Shown here in pieces: positions 6,076 through 12,977 of a stretch of DNA of 28,610 nucleotides. Where the stretch lies: contig PUKL01000056.1 in NCBI GenBank assembly GCA_003552275.1, forward strand, positions 1-28,610, written 5' to 3'. This DNA comes from Mollicutes bacterium (GTDB lineage Bacteria; Bacillota_I; Bacilli_A; Izemoplasmatales; Izemoplasmataceae). Below the pieces are notes generated by a model that did not search any database, was not told the DNA's origin, and saw only the letters and a program-made list of their open reading frames with translations. Position numbers and translations under genes: made by a program. The stretch's first letter is position 1. Every line of letters begins with the position of its first letter.

Positions 6076-7086
6076 ATGTCAGTAAAAGTCGCTATCAACG
6101 GTTTCGGACGTATCGGAAAATTGGCCTTCCGCTACATGTTTGACAATCCCGACTATGAGATCGTCGCCTTGAATGATCTCACGGATGCGGACACACTCGC
6201 GTATCTATTGAAGTACGACAGCGCCCAAGGTCCCTACAAGATCGATTCGGTCACCGCCGGTGAGGATTCCATCACCGTCGACGGCAAGACCATCCGGGTC
6301 TATGCCGAAAAAGACCCCGCGGATCTCCCCTGGGGTGAACTCGGTGTCGATGTCGTGCTCGAATGCACGGGTATCTTCACGAAAAAGGACGCCGCCATGA
6401 AACATATCAAGGCCGGCGCCAAGAAGGTCATGATCAGCGCTCCCGCCAAGGGCGATGTGAAGACCATCGTCTACAACGTGAACCATGACGACCTCGACGG
6501 CAGCGAAGAGATCGTGAGCGGTGCGAGCTGCACCACGAACTGTCTCGCTCCCGTGGTCAAAGCCCTCGATGACAGCTTCGGCGTCGTCAAAGGCTACATG
6601 ACCACCGCCCATGCCTACACGAATGACCAAAACACCCTTGACGCTCCCCATGCGAAAGGCATCAACGCCCGTCGCGGCCGCGCCGCCGCCGCCAACATCT
6701 GCCCCACGACCACCGGCGCCGCGAAAGCCGTGGGCAAAGTCCTTCCCCATCTGGAAGGCAAACTCGACGGCATCGCTCTCCGGGTGCCGACCATCACCGG
6801 ATCGGTCGTCGACCTCACCGTCGAACTCGGAAAATCCGTCACCGCCGAAGAAGTGAACCAAGCCGTCAAGAACGCCGCCAACGAGACCCTCGTCTACACC
6901 GAGGACCCGCTCGTCTCGAGCGACTCGATCGGCAGTGAAGCCGGCAGCATCTTCGACGCCCAGATGACGAAGGTTCTCGAAGTCGACGGCAAGCAACTCG
7001 TCAAAGTCCTCGCCTGGTACGACAACGAGATGGGTTACGTCGCCCAGATGGTCCGCACCATGAAGATTCTCGCCGAGCAGATCTGA
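6076..7086 (+). CDS. gapA: glyceraldehyde-3-phosphate dehydrogenase (NAD-dependent)
   Basis: The 336-residue protein catalyses phosphorylation and oxidation of glyceraldehyde 3-phosphate in glycolysis. The NAD-binding loop NGFGRIGK is at residues 8-15. Asn33-Asp34 after the second strand favour NAD+ over NADP+. The catalytic Cys152 is in GASCTTNC, and the AHAYTNDQ, RRGRAAA and WYDNEMGY segments are all in place. A strong AAGGAGGA lies before the ATG. Codon use is strongly biased to C-ending codons, as expected of a highly expressed gene. It is monocistronic, between the spx terminator and its own terminator, and a cre-like element sits upstream. The usual Bacillus partners (cggR, pgk, tpi) are absent here. 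Confidence 0.98.
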   Translation: MSVKVAINGFGRIGKLAFRYMFDNPDYEIVALNDLTDADTLAYLLKYDSAQGPYKIDSVTAGEDSITVDGKTIRVYAEKDPADLPWGELGVDVVLECTGIFTKKDAAMKHIKAGAKKVMISAPAKGDVKTIVYNVNHDDLDGSEEIVSGASCTTNCLAPVVKALDDSFGVVKGYMTTAHAYTNDQNTLDAPHAKGINARRGRAAAANICPTTTGAAKAVGKVLPHLEGKLDGIALRVPTITGSVVDLTVELGKSVTAEEVNQAVKNAANETLVYTEDPLVSSDSIGSEAGSIFDAQMTKVLEVDGKQLVKVLAWYDNEMGYVAQMVRTMKILAEQI

Positions 7087-7104
7087 CCAGACGCCGACCA
7101 TAAT

Positions 7105-7133
7105 AAAAGCGGTTCCCGAAGGAACCGCTTTTT
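7105..7133. terminator. bidirectional terminator between gapA and the phosphate symporter gene
   Basis: AAAGCGGTTCC (7106-7116), loop CGAA, and GGAACCGCTTT (7121-7131) form an 11-bp stem flanked by A and T runs, so it can act on both converging transcripts. Confidence 0.92.
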
Positions 7134-7139
7134 CGATGT

Positions 7140-8819
7140 TCAGGGGGTCACGGCCTCGGGCCGGTAGTAGTTCTCGTGCAAAATGTTCGTCGCGATGTTC
7201 TCGCAATGGTCACCGATCCGTTCGATGTTGGAGAGGATGTCGACGAAGAGTTCGTCATCGCATTCCGTATCGCCGATGTTGCATCTTTGGACGTGGGAAC
7301 GCCGGTTGCGTCGCACCATTTCGTCTATGGCTTCTTCACGGGTGATGATCTTTTCTGCCAAATCTTTGTCATCTTTTTTGAAAGACGTGATGGTCATCTT
7401 GAGCGTCTCGCCGACGAAAGCATAGAGTTTCACCAGTTCCGCTTCGGCCTCGTCGCTCAGGGTGAGTTTGTTGTCGTGGCGATGTTCGAAGAAGTCGAAG
7501 AGGTTCTGGCAATGGTCGGCGATCCGTTCAAAGTCCCGGATGGTGTCCACATAACGCGCTTGTTCGCTCGCGGCATCATCGTCGAGGTGGCTTCGGGACA
7601 CCCGGACCAGATAGTCGTGCACTTTCAAATCGATGGTGTCGATGAGTTCTTCGAGGCTCCGTCCCTCCTCCAGATAGCGACGGTTGTTCGCGAAGGAGTA
7701 GTCGGCCGCCGACACATACATCCTTTCGACGATGTCACCCATGGTCGAGATCACCCGTTTGGCGTTCTCGAGTGCCAAGACGGGGGATTTCTTGATGAGA
7801 CCCTCTTGCAGACTCTCGACGTTGACGACGATGTCCCCGGGCTTCGCGGGCACGATTTTTTCGCTCGCCATCACGAGGTATTTGATTAGCCAGAACATCA
7901 CGATGGTGGTGGCGAGATTGAAGAAGATATGGGCGAGACTCACCGTCATGGCCGCGGGTCGCCCGTCGAAGAAGGTATCCTGCAAGAGGAGGATGAACCG
8001 GGTGTAGGGTATGATGAGGATGAAGAAGAGCACCGCCCCGAACACATTGAACATGACATGGGCCGCCGCCGTCCGTTTGGCCGCCGTCGAGCCGCCGAGC
8101 GAAGCGATGATGGCCGTGATGGTCGTACCGATGTTCGAGCCGAAGACGATGGCGACGGCACCGATCAAAGGCATGGCCCCGGTGGTGTAGAGTTGCTGGA
8201 GGATACCGATGACGGCGGAACTCGACTGGACGAGTGCCGTGAGCAAGGCTCCCGTCACGACACCCAAGAGGGGTGTGTCGCCGACACTCTCCAACACGTT
8301 CCGGAAGACTTCGAGTTCGGTGAGCGAGGAGAGGGTGCCGCCCATGAGGTCGAGACCGTAGAAGATCATGCCGAAACCAAGGAAAACGCCCCCGAGGCGT
8401 TTGAAACGCTTGGAGGGGGCGAACAGTATGAAAAGACTTCCCAATCCGATGACGGGGAGTGCGTAACGATGGATTTCCAAGCCGATGAGGAAACTCGTCG
8501 AAGTGGTCCCGAGGTTCGCGCCGAGGATGATGCCGAGCGCTTGCGGGAAACTCATGAGGCCGGCGCGGACGAGGCTCACGGTCAATGCCGTGGTCCCCGT
8601 CGAAGTCTGCAGGAGGACGGTCACCAAAGCACCGACGAGGATGCCTCTGAGCGGAGTGCTCGTCGTTTTCTCGATCATCTTCTTCAAACGGGTGCCGGCG
8701 AGCAGTTTCAAGGAGTCTCCGAGCTTGTGGATGCCATAGAGGAATATCCCGAGACCGCCGACGATGAGAAACACGGTTTCCATCCAGTTGATGATTGGCG
8801 CGCTAAGAGGCAAGTCCAT
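7140..8819 (-). CDS. Na+/phosphate symporter, NptA/YjbB type, with PhoU-like tail
   Basis: The protein (559 residues from this start) has the duplicated Na/Pi cotransporter domain. The inverted QSS-type motifs are LLQTSTGTTA (Gln71) and LVQSSSAVIG (Gln198), and each half also has a GTT loop (ANLGTTSTSF, SNIGTTITAI). About nine hydrophobic segments fill the first 330 residues. The last 220 or so are soluble helical repeats of the PhoU type, as in many bacterial members. It probably imports phosphate with sodium across the cytoplasmic membrane, or exports it as proposed for YjbB. The start is uncertain: ATG at 8846 lacks a ribosome binding site, ATG at 8819 follows a GGGGGG run with almost no spacing, and ATG at 8783 gives the shortest familiar N-terminus. 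A cre-like element lies upstream at 8889-8902. Confidence 0.92.
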   Translation of the reverse strand: MDLPLSAPIINWMETVFLIVGGLGIFLYGIHKLGDSLKLLAGTRLKKMIEKTTSTPLRGILVGALVTVLLQTSTGTTALTVSLVRAGLMSFPQALGIILGANLGTTSTSFLIGLEIHRYALPVIGLGSLFILFAPSKRFKRLGGVFLGFGMIFYGLDLMGGTLSSLTELEVFRNVLESVGDTPLLGVVTGALLTALVQSSSAVIGILQQLYTTGAMPLIGAVAIVFGSNIGTTITAIIASLGGSTAAKRTAAAHVMFNVFGAVLFFILIIPYTRFILLLQDTFFDGRPAAMTVSLAHIFFNLATTIVMFWLIKYLVMASEKIVPAKPGDIVVNVESLQEGLIKKSPVLALENAKRVISTMGDIVERMYVSAADYSFANNRRYLEEGRSLEELIDTIDLKVHDYLVRVSRSHLDDDAASEQARYVDTIRDFERIADHCQNLFDFFEHRHDNKLTLSDEAEAELVKLYAFVGETLKMTITSFKKDDKDLAEKIITREEAIDEMVRRNRRSHVQRCNIGDTECDDELFVDILSNIERIGDHCENIATNILHENYYRPEAVTP

Positions 8820-8846
8820 CCCCCCGCATGTACAATCTCCGACCAT

Positions 8847-8855
8847 AGGATACCA
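8847..8855 (-). promoter_or_regulatory. candidate extended -10 of the phosphate symporter gene
   Basis: On the minus strand this reads TGGTATCCT. The hexamer is imperfect and no good -35 is visible, but it lies exactly 50 bases from a cre-like element, the same geometry as at gapA. If correct, the leader to the 8819 start is about 20 bases. Confidence 0.4.
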
Positions 8856-8888
8856 TAAAAATCACCGGTTCGCTCATCGTAATTTCCA

Positions 8889-8902
8889 TTTAAACGCTTT
8901 CA
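8889..8902 (-). promoter_or_regulatory. cre-like element upstream of the phosphate symporter gene
   Basis: On the minus strand this reads TGAAAGCGTTTAAA, matching the gapA element in 13 of 14 positions, with a C before it in both. ATTAC follows at the same distance in both. The divergent pepP start is about 100 bases away on the other side. Confidence 0.5.
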
Positions 8903-8973
8903 GACTCCTTGACGGAAGAGTCCGCTTTGCACCGTGGAGGATGTTCTTCTCCGTTTTCTTTTGCCGGATTGTT

Positions 8974-8982
8974 TGTTATAAT
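8974..8982 (+). promoter_or_regulatory. extended -10 promoter of the aminopeptidase gene
   Basis: TGTTATAAT is a consensus extended -10; the -35 region is poor. The expected start near 8989 leaves only about 11 leader bases, so the transcript would begin at the GAGGTG ribosome binding site (8988-8993). Confidence 0.72.
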
Positions 8983-8999
8983 TGGCGTGAGGTGATTGC

Positions 9000-10268
9000 A
9001 TGAAAGAACACGCCATATGCGCCCGAAAACGTCTCTACGAAAGAATGGAGAAAAAGAGCGCCGCTTTGCTTTTTTCCGGAAGCGCTCCGCACAAGACGAA
9101 CGACCAGAGTTATCACTACACGCCGCAAAGGAATTTTCTCTATCTCACCAACCTCCCCGAAGAGAACATGATCTTGCTCATGACCAAGGGAGACGAAGAA
9201 GAGAAGACCTATCTTTTCATCGAGGAGAACACCGAGAGGAGGATCAAATGGGAAGGGGCCCGTCTCACCAAAGAAGAAGCCCATGAACGTTCGGGCATCC
9301 CGCTCGAGCAGATCCATTATCTCGATCGTTTTGCACGCACTTTCGGCTCCCTCGTGCAACATTCCGGCCGGAGTGCGATCGGTGGTCCGTTGGAAACACT
9401 CTATCTCGATCTGGCTCCGAGGAGTGTGAAAGACACGCCGGAAAGTCTCAAGAAGACAAAAGACATCCGCAGGAACTATCCGGAGTTGAAAATCAAGGAT
9501 CTGAACAGCCACACCGCTTATCTGAGGATGTTCAAATCGGAAGCCGAGATCGACAAGATCAAACAGGCTATCCACCACACCCGAAAAGGTCTTTCGAACA
9601 TTCTCGCCAACCTTTCGCGAAGGACCCACGAATATCAACTCCAAGCCGACTTCCTGCATGCGATAACCCTCTCGGGAAGCGAGGGGACGGCATTCGACAC
9701 CATCGCCGCCTCCGGCAAGAACGCCACCGTCCTCCACTATACCGACAACAAGGACCCCCTGGACAAGAAAGACCTCATCCTCTTCGACCTCGGTGCTTTG
9801 CATGAATCCTACGCCGCCGACATCTCGCGCACCTTCCCCCTCTCCGGAAAGTATTCGAAACGGCAAAGAGAGGTCTACGAAGCCGTTCTCAGAGTCCAAA
9901 AAGAGACCATCAAGAAGGTCCGCCCCGATATGACCTGGAAGGATTTGAACGCATTCGCCAAGGAGCGCCTCACCAAAGAAGCACAAGGGCTCGGACTGCT
10001 CGAGGGCGACGAAGGAATCGAAAAATACTACTATCACACCGTCGGCCATTTCCTCGGGCTGGACGTACATGATGTCGGTTTCATCAACGAGCCTTTCCGC
10101 AAAGGCATGGTGCTCACGATCGAACCCGGTCTCTACATCGCCGAGGAAGGCATCGGCGTCCGCATCGAAGATAACATCCTCGTGACGGACAAAGGGGCTT
10201 TGAATCTGAGCGAATCGATACCCAAAGACCCCGACGAGATCGAAAGAATCATCGGGGAGTCCTCCTGA
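9000..10268 (+). CDS. pepP: Xaa-Pro aminopeptidase (M24B family)
   Basis: The 422-residue protein removes N-terminal residues from peptides with proline in second position. An N-terminal AMP_N-type domain (about residues 1-170) precedes the pita-bread catalytic domain. The five metal ligands are visible: Asp263 (LFDLGALHESY), Asp274 (AADISRTF), His350 (GHFLGLDVHD), Glu375 (IEPGLYI) and Glu390 (RIEDNIL). The YHYTPQRNFLYLTNL segment near residue 38 is typical of the AminoP family. It probably works with PepF in cytosolic peptide turnover. The start has GAGGTG upstream and a very close promoter. Its stop codon forms the loop of a terminator hairpin. Confidence 0.95.
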   Translation: MKEHAICARKRLYERMEKKSAALLFSGSAPHKTNDQSYHYTPQRNFLYLTNLPEENMILLMTKGDEEEKTYLFIEENTERRIKWEGARLTKEEAHERSGIPLEQIHYLDRFARTFGSLVQHSGRSAIGGPLETLYLDLAPRSVKDTPESLKKTKDIRRNYPELKIKDLNSHTAYLRMFKSEAEIDKIKQAIHHTRKGLSNILANLSRRTHEYQLQADFLHAITLSGSEGTAFDTIAASGKNATVLHYTDNKDPLDKKDLILFDLGALHESYAADISRTFPLSGKYSKRQREVYEAVLRVQKETIKKVRPDMTWKDLNAFAKERLTKEAQGLGLLEGDEGIEKYYYHTVGHFLGLDVHDVGFINEPFRKGMVLTIEPGLYIAEEGIGVRIEDNILVTDKGALNLSESIPKDPDEIERIIGESS

Positions 10269-10283
10269 GGAGGCTCCCTTTTC
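10255..10283 (+). terminator. terminator hairpin overlapping the pepP stop codon
   Basis: GGGAG-T-CCTCC (10255-10265) pairs with GGAGGCTCCC (10269-10278), a 10-bp stem with one bulged T. The loop TGA is the stop codon, and TTTTCC follows. The U run is short, so read-through into recD2 (start 10311) is possible; no separate recD2 promoter is visible. Confidence 0.65.
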
Positions 10284-10310
10284 CTGAATCCATTCGCTCC
10301 GGGTGAGAAC

Positions 10311-12695
10311 ATGGACTATCTCGAAGGTACCATCAAGGCCATTTTCTTCTATGATGAAGAGAGCCGGTTCACCATCGCCAAAGTCACCGTGACGGAGAGT
10401 TCCACCACCGACACGCTTTTTTCCGTTGTCGACGAGGAGAAGACGGTGAAAGGGAATCTCCCCGACCCGAAAAAAGGGGAACACATCCGCTTCCACGGAC
10501 GTTATGAAAACCATCCCGAGTATGGAAGCCAGTTCCGCTTTGAACGCTATGAGCGTCTCAAAGAAGCGAGCGCCGAAGGGTTGATAGAATATCTTTCGAG
10601 CGCTCTTTTCCCCGGTGTGGGCGAAAAGAGCGCGAGACGTATCGTGGAAACGTTGGGGAACGACGCCATCCAAAAAATCAGTCGTGACGAGCGCGTACTG
10701 GACGATATCGAGCGTCTCCCCAAAAAAGCCAAGGTGAGTCTCGCGCAAAACTTGCGGACCAACAAGGCCACCGAGGGGATCCGCATCCGGCTGCTCGAAA
10801 AAGGCGTGACCAATCGCATGATCGAACGCATCCTCAAGGTCTATGGCGACGAGTCCGCCGATATCGTCGAACATGACCCCTACCGGCTCATCCGCGACAT
10901 TGAAGGCATCGGCTTCGAACGAGCCGACCGGATCGCGGAGAGCTATGGCATGGAAAAGACCGATCCCCGGCGCATCCGCGCCCTCATCGAGCATCAGTTC
11001 ATGGTCCATGTACTCCGTGCGGGCCACACCCATATCGACGAAGAATCCTTCATCGAAATTTGCCGCAAAAGGCTTTCACGTGACCAAGCCGCCATCGACA
11101 AGGAGCCCATCGCGAACCATTTGCGGGAACTCATCGATGCCGGTCGCTTCGTCGAAGACGGCGGACTGGTCACGACCAGGGCCGTCCTCGAAGCGGAAAC
11201 GGACATCGTCGAAACGGTCGGAGAACTCCTCAAAGAAGAGAAGGATGTCGATACGGACAAAGTGCGCGCCCATCTCGAGGATTTCGAGAAGGAAGAAGAC
11301 ATCACCTACACCCCCGAACAAAAAGAGGCGATACTCGAAGCTCTCCGTCACCCCGTCATGGTCTTGACCGGTGGCCCCGGCACCGGCAAGACGACCGTGA
11401 TCAAGGGCATCGTGCACACCTTCACGAAATATCATGCACTTTCGGCCGCCCGTTATGATGAAGAAAGCGAGATCCATCTCATCGCTCCGACGGGACGCGC
11501 CGCCAAAAGGATGAACGAAGCGACGGGGTTCTATGCGAGCACCATCCACCGCTTTTTGGGCTATGGTTATGACGGCACATTCCAACATGACAGACATCAT
11601 CCCCGCGAAGGGAGGCTTTTCATCGTCGACGAAGCCTCGATGATCGACATCACTTTGGCCGGCCAGCTCTTCCAGAGTCTCCCCGACAATTGCCATCTCG
11701 TCATCGTGGGCGACGACGCCCAACTCCCCTCGGTCGGTCCCGGACAAGTGCTCAAAGACCTGATCGAGAGCGGCAGCGTCCCTTCCGTCACATTGCGGAC
11801 GATCCATCGGCAGGCACGGGAGTCGAGAATCGTCGAACTCGCAAGCCATGTACGCACGGGAAGCTTGCCGCCCACATTGAAGAAGCCTTTTCCGGACCGC
11901 TACATCATCCCCGAGAGCCCCGACAATTTTCATAAACGCCTGAAGAAGGTCATCGACTACTTTATCGAACAAGGTCTCGACCTCCAACGCGACATCCAAA
12001 TCCTCATCCCCATGTACAAAGGCGAGACAGGTATCGACCGCACGAACGCCTTCCTGCAGTCCACCTACAACAAGAACACCGTGAAACAGCTCACCCACAG
12101 GGACCGTCGTTTCCTCATCGGCGACAAAGTCCTGCAGCTGGCCAACCAGCCCGAAGACGGCATCATGAACGGCGACCAGGGGGTGGTCGAAGGCATCGAC
12201 TCCGAGGAAAACACCCTTCACGTCCGTTTCGACGACAAGGAGGTCGCCTACGACAAAGGCGATCTCGAAAACCTCACCCACGCCTATGCCGTGAGCATCC
12301 ACAAATCCCAAGGCAGCGAGTACAAACTGGTCGTGTTGCCGCTTTTCAAGAGCCACCGCATCCTCTTGAAACGGAAACTGATCTACACGGCGATCACCAG
12401 GGCCGAAGAGGTGCTGGTCCTGATCGGACATGTGAACCTGCTTTTCGAGGCCGTGCGTGAACTCGAAGAAAACAGAAAGACCCGGCTCGCCGAAAAACTG
12501 GCCCGCCCGTCGCTGAAGAGGGAGAAAGCGATCGAAAAAGCACTTTCGGCCTTTTCGGAAGAACGCGGCGAAGAAGAAAAGACGACATCACCGAGTCCTC
12601 ACGATTTCCTCGAGGGGACGCCGCCCGCCGCTCGCGACGAAACCCCGTCCAAGAGCCCCTACGATTTTCTCCCGACCGAGGGCGAAGAGGGTTGA
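10311..12695 (+). CDS. recD2: RecD2-type 5'-3' DNA helicase
   Basis: The 794-residue protein is a superfamily 1B helicase of the RecD2 type (YrrC in Bacillus), found where no RecBC exists and linked to replication-fork and recombination repair. The N-terminal OB-like domain (residues 1-80) leads to helix-hairpin-helix repeats (FPGVGEKSARRI, IEGIGFERADRI; about 95-220). The helicase core has Walker A TGGPGTGKTT (Lys360), Walker B FIVDEAS, VGDDAQLPSVG, a LTHAYAVSIHKSQGSE motif and YTAITRAE. The last 50 residues look disordered and carry two copies of an SPxDFL peptide. The start is set by the N-terminus MDYLEGTIKAIFF, with a weak GGGTGA upstream. It lies just before the alaS leader, as in Bacillus. 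Confidence 0.96.
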   Translation: MDYLEGTIKAIFFYDEESRFTIAKVTVTESSTTDTLFSVVDEEKTVKGNLPDPKKGEHIRFHGRYENHPEYGSQFRFERYERLKEASAEGLIEYLSSALFPGVGEKSARRIVETLGNDAIQKISRDERVLDDIERLPKKAKVSLAQNLRTNKATEGIRIRLLEKGVTNRMIERILKVYGDESADIVEHDPYRLIRDIEGIGFERADRIAESYGMEKTDPRRIRALIEHQFMVHVLRAGHTHIDEESFIEICRKRLSRDQAAIDKEPIANHLRELIDAGRFVEDGGLVTTRAVLEAETDIVETVGELLKEEKDVDTDKVRAHLEDFEKEEDITYTPEQKEAILEALRHPVMVLTGGPGTGKTTVIKGIVHTFTKYHALSAARYDEESEIHLIAPTGRAAKRMNEATGFYASTIHRFLGYGYDGTFQHDRHHPREGRLFIVDEASMIDITLAGQLFQSLPDNCHLVIVGDDAQLPSVGPGQVLKDLIESGSVPSVTLRTIHRQARESRIVELASHVRTGSLPPTLKKPFPDRYIIPESPDNFHKRLKKVIDYFIEQGLDLQRDIQILIPMYKGETGIDRTNAFLQSTYNKNTVKQLTHRDRRFLIGDKVLQLANQPEDGIMNGDQGVVEGIDSEENTLHVRFDDKEVAYDKGDLENLTHAYAVSIHKSQGSEYKLVVLPLFKSHRILLKRKLIYTAITRAEEVLVLIGHVNLLFEAVRELEENRKTRLAEKLARPSLKREKAIEKALSAFSEERGEEEKTTSPSPHDFLEGTPPAARDETPSKSPYDFLPTEGEEG

Positions 12696-12700
12696 AATGC

Positions 12701-12729
12701 TTGCAAGAGGAGCGGCAATCCTGTATAAT
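12701..12729 (+). promoter_or_regulatory. alaS operon promoter
   Basis: TTGCAA (12701-12706) and TATAAT (12724-12729) are 17 bases apart, immediately after the recD2 stop. Transcription should start near 12736 and enter the T-box leader. Confidence 0.85.
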
Positions 12730-12735
12730 ACGGTT

Positions 12736-12946
12736 AAATCGAAGACGAAGAAGAGTACGCGGAAAAGGTCCGCAAACAGAGAGTTTGTGGTCGGTGCGAA
12801 CAAACCGGACCCCCGCCGAAGCCACTTCCGAGAGACGGACGCCCCGTCCGCTTCAAGAGCGTTATCATGGAGAGAGCCACGCTTGTGGAATTAAGGTGGT
12901 ACCACGGTGATTGTCGTCCTTATCGTTTCTTTAAGGGCGTTTTTTA
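12736..12946 (+). promoter_or_regulatory. T-box riboswitch leader of the alaS operon (Ala specific)
   Basis: Stem I starts with CGAAG...AAGAGTA, the common AGTA-type loop. On the 3' side, CCGCCG-AAGCCA-CTTC places GCC (12821-12823) followed by A in the specifier loop, which fits alanine. The T-box AAGGTGGTACCACGG lies at 12893-12907. The terminator pairs CGTCCTTA (12915-12922) with TAAGGGCG (12932-12939) and is followed by seven T (12940-12946). Low charged tRNA-Ala should allow read-through into the whole operon to at least trhP2. The specifier is inferred by folding by eye. Confidence 0.95.
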
Positions 12947-12977
12947 TTGATTAACCGTTCGACTGGAGTGATGAGAC

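Noticed and set aside
8909..8914. TTGACG as a -35 for the aminopeptidase gene
   Set aside because: It lies more than 60 bases from the TATAAT at 8977-8982, with no -10-like hexamer at the correct distance.
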